The notes beneath the pieces were generated by a model. It was not told the DNA's origin. It made no database searches and saw only the letters and a program-made list of their open reading frames with translations. Below, one piece after another: positions 18,553 to 25,110 of a DNA stretch of 48,417 nt. Made by a program: the position numbers and the translations under genes. Source of the stretch: a virus; the IMG/VR virus record IMGVR_UViG_3300048835_000023, positions 1 to 48,417 of that record; one strand, 5' to 3'. How positions within the stretch are numbered: position 1 is the first letter of the stretch; each line of letters begins with the position of its first letter.

Positions 18553-19320
18553 TTAAATCTGAGAAACTGTAGCCCAAACACCACCGACGTACTTTTGAAG
18601 GGGACGGGTCTTGATTCGAGTCACGTTATTTGAAGCATCAACATAGACGTTAGTGATCACATGTCCAGCCGTAATAGACTGGTAAGAGCTTGTCGTTACC
18701 GGATTGATCTCGACTTCAGTGCCTAGACGAACATCTTCGACATTTGCTGCGTAGAGATTTAGGGTAGTCCAAGCAGATGAAGGAGGTGTGTTACCAAGCG
18801 TGCTGTTAGCATTACAAATATGCCAACCGTTGGAATAAGAAACGAGGTCACCCCTGTTATAAGTAGTCGCTCCGTTGTAAGCTCCGCGAGGAATAATCCC
18901 CGTTGTCTTCAGAATTACTGTATCCCAGAAGGTAGAGCCATCAAAAGGGGTTTCTCCCTGATTGGCAACAACACAAATAAACAGACCATCGTCCGTCGTA
19001 ACAAGGTCCTTTGGAATGTAGGCAGTTGCCCCTGACCAAGTTCCTTCCCAGTTTAGGCCGGGCTGGCCTAGAACGTTCGCCAGAGCGTCAAGCTCATCCT
19101 CAAAGTCCTGAAGCCTGAAGGGCTCGGTGGGAGCCACAGGAGCAGGAAGATTGAGGAGACGATATCCATTCAGGTCAAAGTCAGCCTGCATGGTATTTGG
19201 GGAAGTCCCATCGGTCATAACAACCTTGTCGGACCAGTTCTCGATAGTCTGGAACGCAGCATTAACTGAAGCTGGCGTAGTAGCCAGATCAGAAATATCT
19301 GGCAGGGTCAGTTTAGTCAT
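18553..19320 (-). CDS. Tail appendage protein with conserved N-terminal anchor-like domain, 255 aa
   Basis: The first 75 residues (MTKLTLPDIS, then NTMQADFDLNGYRLLNLPAP, EPFRLQDF) are shared with the 94-aa gene at 21399-21683. They match an opening found on many phage tail fibres. Two similar Trp/Tyr modules follow (about 105-140 and about 150-185), each with a W/Y-xGATxY start and a Trp near the end, reminiscent of carbohydrate-binding repeats. A beta-rich end follows. It lies directly upstream of the beta-helix tailspike and is a plausible adaptor for it. Confidence 0.7.
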   Translation of the reverse strand: MTKLTLPDISDLATTPASVNAAFQTIENWSDKVVMTDGTSPNTMQADFDLNGYRLLNLPAPVAPTEPFRLQDFEDELDALANVLGQPGLNWEGTWSGATAYIPKDLVTTDDGLFICVVANQGETPFDGSTFWDTVILKTTGIIPRGAYNGATTYNRGDLVSYSNGWHICNANSTLGNTPPSSAWTTLNLYAANVEDVRLGTEVEINPVTTSSYQSITAGHVITNVYVDASNNVTRIKTRPLQKYVGGVWATVSQI

Positions 19321-19343
19321 GTTCTACCTCACACACTGTCAGA

Positions 19344-19976
19344 TTAGTGATCTTTTTCAATGTCATATTCCCTGAGAAGGCCGGGCAGAGTTGACAAGAA
19401 CAGGTCTTCAATCTCATCCGTGGTCATGAGGCCACTTGTTTCAAGGATGGTGATCAGGTCATCCTGACGCTCGATGAAGCCAGCCATTTGGAAATCCTCT
19501 GCCAACCCCTCATCTGCGTCGATGATGTTTTTGTAATCTCGCCATAAATTCCGTTCTCTGAGATAACGGGCAAAGAAGAGTTTCTCGATCCGTGTGGTAG
19601 GCGCTACTCTGAACCTGTCGAACCTTGCTCCACCAAGCCAACGCTGACCGTGAAACGGCATGACAAAGTCTGGCGGTAAGCGACCGGGCTTCCAGAGAAG
19701 CATTTTACCACCAACGTAAGGGCAGCAACGGATCATATTCGTGTCAGTCTCTTCCTCATTTTTGTAGAGTTCAATGGCCCTGTGAATAACAAGATCATTC
19801 TCATCAAGCTGGATCAGAACGGACCCTTCTTGAAACTCTTCACCACGGGAAAGATCATACCAGTCAATGCCGGTGTTCTTGTCCCTGTGGTAGATGAACT
19901 TTGGGTGGTCCTTTACTTCAGGAGTGTATTCCTCGAACTCAAGCACCATGTCCGGTTCTAAATTATCCAGATGCAT
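19344..19976 (-). CDS. Hypothetical protein in the appendage cluster, 210 aa
   Basis: Acidic N-terminal half with a strand-rich pattern (FIYHRDKNTGIDWYDLSRGEEF). A Cys-Cys pair lies at about residue 83, and a basic Arg/Phe region is followed by an acidic helical C terminus (about 150-205). It overlaps the preceding fibre gene by 14 bases, so production is coupled to that protein. A chaperone or adaptor of the fibres is possible from the context. No family was recognised. Confidence 0.65.
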   Translation of the reverse strand: MHLDNLEPDMVLEFEEYTPEVKDHPKFIYHRDKNTGIDWYDLSRGEEFQEGSVLIQLDENDLVIHRAIELYKNEEETDTNMIRCCPYVGGKMLLWKPGRLPPDFVMPFHGQRWLGGARFDRFRVAPTTRIEKLFFARYLRERNLWRDYKNIIDADEGLAEDFQMAGFIERQDDLITILETSGLMTTDEIEDLFLSTLPGLLREYDIEKDH

Positions 19977-20907
19977 TACCCCAAGCTCCGTTTATCTCTC
20001 GCTGAAGCTTTTTCCACCCGATAGCGTAGGCGGCTCTCGATGCGTCGCAGTAAATCTCGTGGAGAGCGCAACCGGACGATGCTGTGTTCCATGCGTTTGT
20101 TGTGCACGGGTTCTTTGACCCGCCACTTGTCCATCGGACGTTTGTTACACCAGTTGCAGTCGTCACGTAACTACCGGCAGGCTGAGCACCAATATACGTG
20201 CGAACATTCGCAGCGGACGTCTGAAGAAGAATATCTCTACCAGTAGAGGTCAGAACAGCAAGGGATGCTGTAGATGCCCCTGTGTAGTAGGCAATACGAT
20301 CTGCTGCTGGTGTCAATCCATCGATAGCATCAATAGCAGCCGGGATACCTGAAAGGCTAGAATAAGCTCCTGCCGATGGGGTGGTCCAGCCTACAGCGTA
20401 GTCTGAGGCTGATGTCTTTGCGAGCACCTGCCCAGAGCTACCCCCTGCCGGGAGAAGGCGAGTATCAGGTTGGACAGCGGCAGTGCCAAGACCAAGTGTA
20501 GACCTTGCAGTAGCAGCATCAGCATCATCAATCAGGTTACGACCAAAGGTAGTAAGGGTAGCAAGTGAGGCAGTAGTAGCACCAGTGTAATAGGCAAGTC
20601 GATCAGCAGCAGGGGTGAGGCCATTAATAGCGTCAATGGCTGCTGGTAAACTAGTAACATTAGCCCAAGTAACTGTAGGCGTAGTCCAAGTATAAGCATA
20701 ATCTGTTGCACTGCTTTTTGCTAGTACCTGACCTGAGGTACCTCCTGAAGGGGTTCCTGCAATAGTCTGGAACGCTGACACTGAAGTTCCTACTGCAAGT
20801 CTACTTTCGTCTGTGATGAGGTAAAGCTCACCAGCATTTAGTCCAGATGCACCAGCGGCAGCATTCAACTGTGCCCTAGTACCTCTTTTGATAAATACTT
20901 TAGGCAT
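19963..20907 (-). CDS. Receptor-binding tail fibre with two internal repeats, 314 aa
   Basis: The N terminus (VFIKRGTRAQLNAA, then LNAGELYLITDESRLAVG) matches the short domain that opens many phage tropism-determinant and fibre proteins. Residues about 54-140 and 154-239 are two copies of one repeat (SGQVLAK, WTTP, PAAIDAI, GLTPAADR, AYYTGA, ASLA). They should form a repetitive trimeric shaft. The C-terminal 75 residues contain three Cys residues and several Trp residues and probably form the tip. The next gene overlaps its stop. Confidence 0.75.
   Translation of the reverse strand: MPKVFIKRGTRAQLNAAAGASGLNAGELYLITDESRLAVGTSVSAFQTIAGTPSGGTSGQVLAKSSATDYAYTWTTPTVTWANVTSLPAAIDAINGLTPAADRLAYYTGATTASLATLTTFGRNLIDDADAATARSTLGLGTAAVQPDTRLLPAGGSSGQVLAKTSASDYAVGWTTPSAGAYSSLSGIPAAIDAIDGLTPAADRIAYYTGASTASLAVLTSTGRDILLQTSAANVRTYIGAQPAGSYVTTATGVTNVRWTSGGSKNPCTTNAWNTASSGCALHEIYCDASRAAYAIGWKKLQREINGAWGNASG
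20191..20748 (-). repeat. Two-copy internal repeat within tail fibre gene
   Basis: Copy A (about 20488-20748) and copy B (about 20191-20448) encode about 85 residues each with the same order of motifs. The DNA copies have diverged mainly at synonymous positions. A length-variable shaft produced by unequal recombination is a reasonable inference. Confidence 0.8.
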
Positions 20908-20934
20908 TACTTGAATCTCCCGCAGTCATAGGAA

Positions 20935-21387
20935 TTAGAACGTGCCGCAATCAACCGTACCCACTGCCAAAGTAACGAAAGCATTTCCTGCATCTTTTGT
21001 CCACTCCATCGAGGTATTCATACGGAGAATACCATCAGTTCCGTCCGTACCCCAGATGTATCCAGTAGTGCCACCAGAGACAACCGAAACCTTTTCATCG
21101 GACGAGCCGGGAGGAATTGCAAGAGCCGTCTTGAAGTCATTGAAGAGAATTTTCTTTTCTTTCATACCCGTACCATCTGCATCGTGCATGATCAGATAGT
21201 CGGCAGCACCGTTAACAGATGCGAGGGTAGCAAGATCATCAATCGGAGGAACAACAGGCTGGGTCGTTGTTGCACCAGTAGCAATGTGTAGAGTGCTACG
21301 ATCAGTCGTATAGTGCTGCTCACCAGCAAGCATGCTGGAAGTCGGAAGAGCGGCCTTTAGTCCACGCTTAATCTGAATACGAGGCAT
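20935..21387 (-). CDS. Short tail appendage protein, 150 aa
   Basis: The N terminus (RIQIKRGLKAALPTSSMLAGEQHYTTD, read as separate short motifs) is the same opening domain as in the 314-aa fibre. The middle is beta-rich and the protein ends in VDCGTF. The 94-aa protein encoded next to it also ends in DCGTF followed by Asn, so the two products share a C-terminal tag-like ending. It probably belongs to the adsorption apparatus. Exact role unknown. Confidence 0.65.
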   Translation of the reverse strand: MPRIQIKRGLKAALPTSSMLAGEQHYTTDRSTLHIATGATTTQPVVPPIDDLATLASVNGAADYLIMHDADGTGMKEKKILFNDFKTALAIPPGSSDEKVSVVSGGTTGYIWGTDGTDGILRMNTSMEWTKDAGNAFVTLAVGTVDCGTF

Positions 21388-21398
21388 GTGTTACTCCG

Positions 21399-21683
21399 TC
21401 AGTTGAATGTTCCACAATCGAGTGGAAGGGTTAAGATATCAAGAAAATCGCCTAGTCGATTGTCGAAATCAATCTTTCGGAATGGTTCAGAATTGGAAAC
21501 AGGTTCAGGAAGATTCATGATCCTGTAGTTGTTCATGTCGAAATCGGCCTGCATCGAGTTAGGAGAGGAACCATCTCTGGTTACGACTTTGTCACTAAAA
21601 GTCTCGATAGCCTGATTGTTACTGTTGATTGTAGATACAGCGGTGTCAATGGACCCGAGATCAGTTAGATTCAGCTTGGTCAT
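21399..21683 (-). CDS. Small appendage protein, N-terminal fibre domain only, 94 aa
   Basis: Nearly the whole protein is the anchor-like domain found at the start of the 255-aa appendage protein (MTKLNL, DKVV, DGSSPNSMQADFDMNNYRIMNLPEP, EPFR, given as separate motifs). Only a short tail ending in DCGTFN follows. It looks like a fibre gene reduced to its virion-binding part, or a free-standing adaptor. It lies between the putative small terminase and the other fibres. Confidence 0.65.
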   Translation of the reverse strand: MTKLNLTDLGSIDTAVSTINSNNQAIETFSDKVVTRDGSSPNSMQADFDMNNYRIMNLPEPVSNSEPFRKIDFDNRLGDFLDILTLPLDCGTFN

Positions 21684-21701
21684 CCATTAACTCCAATCCA
21701 G

Positions 21702-22241
21702 TCAGTTTTTCAATAGAATGTCCAGTCGTTCAGCGTCCTCGTAAAGAAGATCGGTGTTCCTGAAGAGGTTTTCGGCCTCCTTCTTGATCTTTTCCTTGGA
21801 AGGACGACCCACTACCTTGTTCTGTGCAGAAGCAAGATCACCGTATTTCTGAAGAATCGTCTTGGCAGCGGTAAATGAAGCCTGAGACTGAGGGTTTTCA
21901 AGCTCACTCTTGAGTCTGGCGAAGGCTTCAGAACGCATCAGAAGCTCAAGTTCCTCTCGCCACTCCTGAATATGAGGCTGGATAGCGGGGGACCTTTGAA
22001 GGTACTGCCAATGTTTCCATCCACCAAGATACTTAATGGCAAACGAATATTCAGTAGGGTCTTTACAAGAGAGGTAAAGTTGCTTCAAGGAAGGAAAACC
22101 ACGATACTCTGAATCCTTAAGGGTAAACTTAACATACTTAAGGTTTGCTTCGTCATGACAAAATTCAATGAACAAGCTCTTGGTTCTATAGTTAGCACCT
22201 TCAAGAAAGTCGTTTTGTCTATCTTCAATAGCTTTAGCCAT
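21702..22241 (-). CDS. Putative terminase small subunit, 179 aa
   Basis: First gene of the leftward late unit, with a GAGGAG ribosome site just before the ATG and a sigma-70-like promoter about 45 bases upstream. The protein is helical and basic. It has Trp-rich KYLGGWKHWQYLQRS at about 68-82, and VGRPSKEKIKKEAE at about 142-155, a phrase typical of DNA-binding small terminases and packaging proteins. The large terminase lies 5.5 kb downstream, beyond the fibre genes, so the two subunits are separated. An alternative is an early DNA-binding regulator of the late unit. Confidence 0.5.
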   Translation of the reverse strand: MAKAIEDRQNDFLEGANYRTKSLFIEFCHDEANLKYVKFTLKDSEYRGFPSLKQLYLSCKDPTEYSFAIKYLGGWKHWQYLQRSPAIQPHIQEWREELELLMRSEAFARLKSELENPQSQASFTAAKTILQKYGDLASAQNKVVGRPSKEKIKKEAENLFRNTDLLYEDAERLDILLKN

Positions 22242-22283
22242 GTTCTCCTCATTCTTGTTCTTTAGCCTCTACCCTATACTGAT

Positions 22284-22311
22284 ATTGTAAAGGTTTTTAC
22301 AGAAAAGTCAA
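22284..22311 (-). promoter_or_regulatory. Sigma-70-like promoter for the late (leftward) unit
   Basis: On the minus strand TTGACT (22311-22306) is followed after 16 bases by TACAAT (22289-22284). The first leftward ATG is at 22241. The near-consensus hexamers indicate host RNA polymerase use. Confidence 0.75.
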
Positions 22312-22349
22312 GAGATATTAGGTATTTTCTTTATGAAACACAAAAATAA

Positions 22350-22441
22350 GCTCCGCAGTTTGTACCTTAGGTATAACTTAAGGGGCCTAGGGATAATCCA
22401 TAGGGTTAGATACCTTTACTTATGCGGAGCATACCCTATGG
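22350..22441. repeat. Nested inverted repeats upstream of the late promoter
   Basis: GCTCCGCA (22350-22357) is inverted at 22423-22430 as TGCGGAGC. CCATAGGGT (22398-22406) is inverted at 22433-22441 as ACCCTATGG. The arms interleave, so only one structure can form at a time. A palindrome TACCTTAGGTA (22363-22373) lies inside. The arrangement resembles regulatory or origin DNA rather than a terminator. Confidence 0.6.
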
Positions 22442-22499
22442 TTTTACCCTAGGAATACGCTTAGCTTAATAATAAGGTAGAATGAACAACAGAAATAAG

Positions 22500-22535
22500 A
22501 CTAAGTGTAGCTTACAGACACTAAGCGTAGCTAAG
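22500..22535. repeat. Direct repeats ACTAAGYGTAGCTWA
   Basis: Copies at 22500-22514 and 22520-22534 are 20 bases apart, about two helical turns. An inverted relative, ACGCTTAGCTTA, lies shortly before, at about 22458. These are possible binding sites for a phage or host regulator or initiator. Confidence 0.5.
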
Positions 22536-22537
22536 CA

Positions 22538-22565
22538 TTGTTAAGTATTACTTAAGGTATTATAT
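22538..22565 (+). promoter_or_regulatory. Possible early rightward promoter
   Basis: TTGTTA (22538-22543), a 16-base spacer and TTATAT (22560-22565). Hexamers are weaker than in the leftward promoter. The first supported rightward gene begins at 23402, so a leader of more than 800 bases would result. Low certainty. Confidence 0.35.
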
Positions 22566-22633
22566 AGGGGCGACTCAAACGGAAGTCAAGACCCTCGGAT
22601 AATTTCTGTGAGAAAAATTTTAGGTGTAATATA

Positions 22634-22669
22634 CCCCCGCGCGAGGCCCCCCGGCCCCCCTCTGCCCCC
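22634..22669 (-). other. G-quadruplex-forming motif on the minus strand
   Basis: Four C tracts on the plus strand (22634-22638, 22647-22652, 22655-22660, 22665-22669; lengths 5, 6, 6, 5) are separated by 8, 2 and 4 bases. The minus strand therefore carries four G tracts with short loops, a strong quadruplex motif. Such a stretch is unusual in this AT-rich surrounding. Confidence 0.75.
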
Positions 22670-22690
22670 ATTCCACAGGAAATCTCTGGG

Positions 22691-22734
22691 GAAATATAAT
22701 TTCAACATATATATCTGGGGGGAAACATTGTTTC
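22691..22734. repeat. Paired 13-base palindromes GAAAN5TTTC
   Basis: GAAATATAATTTC (22691-22703) and GAAACATTGTTTC (22722-22734) have the same 5-3-5 inverted layout. Each is preceded by TCTGGGG and followed by AAC. A third copy is at 23196-23208. They look like operator sites 31 bases apart, three helical turns. Confidence 0.6.
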
Positions 22735-22761
22735 AACGAAAAAAATATGTGTGTATCACAC

Positions 22762-22778
22762 CATGACACGCCATGTCA
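22762..22778. promoter_or_regulatory. Operator-like inverted repeat ATGACA-N5-TGTCAT
   Basis: Perfect six-base arms with a five-base centre. The site lies in the divergent control region with no gene across it. A dimeric regulator site is the simplest reading; the regulator is unknown. Confidence 0.45.
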
Positions 22779-23064
22779 TCAAGTGACTCGATTGTTACGC
22801 ATCCGAAATGATGAATCTTTTCCTAGGGTTAGGACCATATTCCCATCTGGCGTTGTGTGACATTTATATCACAGTCAAGCATTTCTTCCATGCATCTCTT
22901 GCATACCTGCTATGTCCCATTGAGACAGGCCTTCAAACCGTCAGAAATGGCTCATGACGGCTTTTCCATGCTTTCGGCCATCCACCTAGCCTAGATGTGA
23001 CGAACGGGCTTCCTAGGAATATCGTTTGTTTTCAATGAGTTAGCTCATCTAAACATTAAAGACT

Positions 23065-23080
23065 GTTCGTTATATCGAAC
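23065..23080. promoter_or_regulatory. Operator-like inverted repeat GTTCG-N6-CGAAC
   Basis: Five-base perfect arms around an AT-rich centre in the gene-free region. The spacing does not match the alphaproteobacterial LexA box (a GTTC direct repeat), so no regulator is named. Confidence 0.4.
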
Positions 23081-23195
23081 GCATACGTATTCATACGGAT
23101 ATTGACCAAATTCTATATGTGAAATGTTTTTCATTTAGGGGTATGTTCCTATCACAGGCATATCGTCCTATTCCAATTCACATCTTTCTTCTGTT

Positions 23196-23208
23196 GAAAT
23201 ATTATTTC
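23196..23208. repeat. Third copy of GAAAN5TTTC palindrome
   Basis: GAAATATTATTTC has the same 5-3-5 layout as the pair at 22691-22734. It lies 12 bases before the GC-rich iteron stretch. Confidence 0.5.
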
Positions 23209-23219
23209 TACATCTCCCT

Positions 23220-23261
23220 CGCGTGCGCGCATGCGTGCCCATGCGTGCGTTATGCGTGCGC
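23220..23261. repeat. ATGCGTGC iterons in a Z-DNA-prone stretch
   Basis: ATGCGTGC occurs at 23231, 23241 and 23252, about one helical turn apart. The bases alternate pyrimidine and purine almost without break (23220-23238, 23240-23250, 23251-23261), which favours left-handed DNA under supercoiling. Iterons next to AT-rich DNA are a common origin layout. Confidence 0.5.
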
Positions 23262-23401
23262 CTTGCGCGCGGCTTTGCCGCTAGTCGCGATACGCACATG
23301 TCATGCGCCAAACGCATATCAGGTATGCGCTTTTTGGGCTATCTCATGGTGCGGGGGGCTGTATGGTGTGTGTGTCGCTGTCATGCAGCACGGAGGAAGA
23401 G

Positions 23402-23701
23402 ATGGCCAAGGGTCCGGAACGCGCGGCTTACGCTGCGCAATCGTGGCGAGCTCCTACGATGGCTCGCCTAGGTCACCGCATGGATAGCCGCAAGGCTGTT
23501 TATGATGTGCGCGGGGTCGTGACGATCAAGCGTCAAGGTGTGGATGTCAAAATCGCAAACTCTGATTTGCGTGAGCATCGCACACCGCAACGCGAGATTG
23601 AAATTATCTTGCGCAAGTTGCGCGAGTTGCCTGAACACGCAACAATGTTGCGCGAACAGTATCACGCGCGATTGAAAGTGTTAGGGGCGTTGGTCTATTG
23701 A
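23402..23701 (+). CDS. Early hypothetical basic protein, 99 aa
   Basis: Start chosen at the ATG at 23402 because GGAGGAAGAG precedes it directly; longer frames from 23303 have no such site. The product is basic, with a beta-type centre (AVYDVRGVVTIKRQGVDVKIA) and a helical C terminus. It has no recognised family. GC content is clearly higher than in the late genes. As the first gene of the rightward unit it should be expressed early, possibly for host takeover. A hairpin follows its stop. Confidence 0.7.
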   Translation: MAKGPERAAYAAQSWRAPTMARLGHRMDSRKAVYDVRGVVTIKRQGVDVKIANSDLREHRTPQREIEIILRKLRELPEHATMLREQYHARLKVLGALVY

Positions 23702-24033
23702 CGCAAGGCAGGCGCGGGGTAACATCCGCGCTTGCCAAGCCTTTCTCCGTGTGCTAGAGCACTAGCACGACACGCCTGCCCGCGCCATGCGCCTTCGTCC
23801 GTGTGACCTGTTGTTGAACATGCGAACACTAGTGCGCCTAAAGCGGGTGCTCTAGTGGTTCAGCATGCTAGGCAACGCTAGGGTCACGGGCCAACGGAGG
23901 GAAATGCATGGGCTATCGCGGGCGGTGTAGTGAGAGCCATCGCCCGCGTTCTCTCTCCCTTAGCAGTAGCTTACACTCAAGCGTTGCTTGTGCGCTTGAG
24001 CGTGCGCTTCTGCACGATAACGAGGGACTAGAG
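23702..24033 (+). ncRNA. Structured non-coding stretch with four hairpins (candidate RNA or leader)
   Basis: About 330 bases without a supported gene. They hold the hairpin at 23707-23736; GTGCTAG/CTAGCAC at 23751-23768 with loop AGCA; an 11-base-pair stem at 23917-23948 (CGCGGGCGGTG with CATCGCCCGCG, one GU pair); and CTCAAGCG/CGCTTGAG at 23976-24000. CTAG-containing elements recur near 23830-23875. The density of perfect stems is far above what coding DNA shows here. A small RNA or a leader controlling the next gene is possible. The 236-codon frame from 23908 runs through two of the stems and is judged to start later. Confidence 0.4.
23707..23736 (+). terminator. Hairpin after the first rightward gene
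   Basis: GGCA-G-GCGCGG (23707-23717) pairs with CCGCGC-T-TGCC (23726-23736) around an 8-base loop, with one mismatch. The only T-rich sequence after it is CTTTCT. It could be a weak terminator or the first element of a structured RNA. Confidence 0.45.
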
Positions 24034-24618
24034 ATGACTGATATCGTCACGGCTGCAAAGCCGTTCGTCCGTTCGGGTAACGTCCTGAACAGGGCCATCG
24101 AAGCGTTCGCTCGGAAGCACGGCGACTATGTGCGTCATGCTGAGGGGCTGGCATGGGAAGTGCTGAGCCATGCCGCGCTGCATGGCGATCCTTCGCTTCT
24201 GAACAAGTTTTTCAACGTCCTCGATGGGACGTGGGGAACAGCGTTCGGCACGTGGGTCGGAAAGGTGCTCGCCACCTATGGCAACAAGAACGCCGACACC
24301 GACAAGCCGGTTCGGTGGCTCACCTTCAAGGACGGCATGTTCGCCGTCAAGGCCGGGCTTGAGCCTGACCGTCACGATTGGCTGCGTCGTGCCATTGACG
24401 ACGCAAACCGCGTCGGGTTCCTGTCCGTTCCGAAGGACACGAACAAGATCGCGGCGGCTTTCGACGACGCGAAGGTCGTCGAGAACCTGAAGGCCCTCGC
24501 CAAGAAGGCGGGGAAGGACGGGAGCGAGGTGTCGTCCGATCTCGCTCGCATCCTGAGTGAGACTGTCGCCAAGGCCGAACGCATCGCTGCGCGTCGGCTT
24601 CTCGCGACGGCTGAGTGA
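24034..24618 (+). CDS. Early hypothetical protein, 194 aa
   Basis: Start placed at the ATG at 24034 (CGAGGGA ribosome site 10 bases upstream), giving MTDIVTAAKPFV. The upstream 42 codons of the open frame are Ser/Arg-rich and overlap hairpins, so they are unlikely to be translated. The protein is helical, Ala/Lys/Asp-rich, with a central GTAFGTWVGKVL and a C-terminal AKAERIAARRLL. No family is recognised. GC-rich codon use resembles the 99-aa gene. A hairpin (CGCAAGC/GCTTGCG at 24630-24663) follows. Confidence 0.75.
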   Translation: MTDIVTAAKPFVRSGNVLNRAIEAFARKHGDYVRHAEGLAWEVLSHAALHGDPSLLNKFFNVLDGTWGTAFGTWVGKVLATYGNKNADTDKPVRWLTFKDGMFAVKAGLEPDRHDWLRRAIDDANRVGFLSVPKDTNKIAAAFDDAKVVENLKALAKKAGKDGSEVSSDLARILSETVAKAERIAARRLLATAE

Positions 24619-24695
24619 GGCAATCCAAGCGCAAGCTCAGGGCCGGTAACCTTTGGGCTTGCGTTTGCGTGGCTTCACTCGAAAGGAAACTACTA

Positions 24696-24809
24696 ATGTG
24701 CGATGTGACGTGTGCTTCTATCGTCGTAGGACCATTCCTCATGGGAGTGGCCGTGATGGGCTTGGCCTTCCTTGCGATGGCCATCGTTGAAAACCTGATG
24801 GGAGAGTGA
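24696..24809 (+). CDS. Small single-pass membrane protein, 37 aa
   Basis: ATG at 24696 with AAAGGA seven bases upstream. The product has a Cys-containing start, then one hydrophobic helix of about 20 residues (VVGPFLMGVAVMGLAFLAM) and a short acidic end. The stop overlaps or nearly touches the next start. Early small membrane proteins of phages can affect the host envelope or exclude other phages, but nothing specific can be said here. Confidence 0.55.
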   Translation: MCDVTCASIVVGPFLMGVAVMGLAFLAMAIVENLMGE

Positions 24810-24811
24810 CC

Positions 24812-25027
24812 ATGTATGCAATGATGACGAAGGCGGCTTTTGTCAAGGCTGCGAAGGCATGGGCCAAGGCTCACAAGCTCGATGTGTCTTTTCAGGAGAG
24901 TGAGAAGGGCGAGCGTTGGCCCTTCCTCACAGCCACGTTCAAGCGGGGAAAGCGTTACATCATGATGGATCGTTACAACATCCGCATGGGCGGTGCGTAT
25001 GCGCCATCGTGGTCCTACACCGAGTGA
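24812..25027 (+). CDS. Small basic hypothetical protein, 71 aa
   Basis: ATG at 24812 is preferred over a GTG at 24806, with GGGAGAG upstream. The product is basic, with an N-terminal helix (AAFVKAAKAWAKAHKL) and a strand pair around TATFKRGKRYIMMD. The C terminus is aromatic. It is followed at once by a strong terminator, so it ends the first early transcript. Family unknown. Confidence 0.65.
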   Translation: MYAMMTKAAFVKAAKAWAKAHKLDVSFQESEKGERWPFLTATFKRGKRYIMMDRYNIRMGGAYAPSWSYTE

Positions 25028-25035
25028 TGAGTGAG

Positions 25036-25062
25036 CGCCACCTTCGGGTGGCGTTTTCTTTT
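25036..25062 (+). terminator. Strong intrinsic terminator with UUCG loop
   Basis: CGCCACC (25036-25042), loop TTCG, GGTGGCG (25047-25053), then TTTTCTTTT. This is a textbook Rho-independent terminator. It separates the GC-rich early cluster (23402-25027) from the following genes. Confidence 0.92.
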
Positions 25063-25110
25063 GCGCGCGTTCCTATCATCGGCGAGCGGCTGCTAGCTTG
25101 GAGACTCACG

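Larger units (their letters stand above)
22242..23401. other. Divergent intergenic control region (possible origin / packaging region)
   Basis: No convincing gene is seen in these 1160 bases; frames such as 23119-23487 lack a ribosome site and family features. The region separates the divergent units. It holds a leftward promoter, nested inverted repeats, CTTAG-rich repeats, a four-tract G-quadruplex motif, three matching 13-base palindromes, operator-like inverted repeats and a Z-DNA-prone iteron stretch. Each is listed separately. Gene direction switches here, so it is the best place to look for the replication origin, the genome ends and the early control elements. Confidence 0.8.

Noticed and set aside
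22856-22873. CRP-like site TGTGA-N8-TCACA
   Set aside because: The spacer is 8 bases instead of 6, so it does not fit CRP. It is kept only as one more inverted repeat of the region.
23065-23080. LexA box
   Set aside because: Alphaproteobacterial LexA uses a GTTC-N7-GTTC direct repeat; this is an inverted repeat with another spacing.
23119-23487. Possible gene before the first early gene
   Set aside because: No ribosome site. It covers iterons and Z-prone repeats, and the composition is biased by repeats such as GCGTGC.
22242-24033. tRNA genes or CRISPR array
   Set aside because: No cloverleaf with a CCA-type end and no regular repeat-spacer structure was found. The repeats present are short palindromes and iterons.
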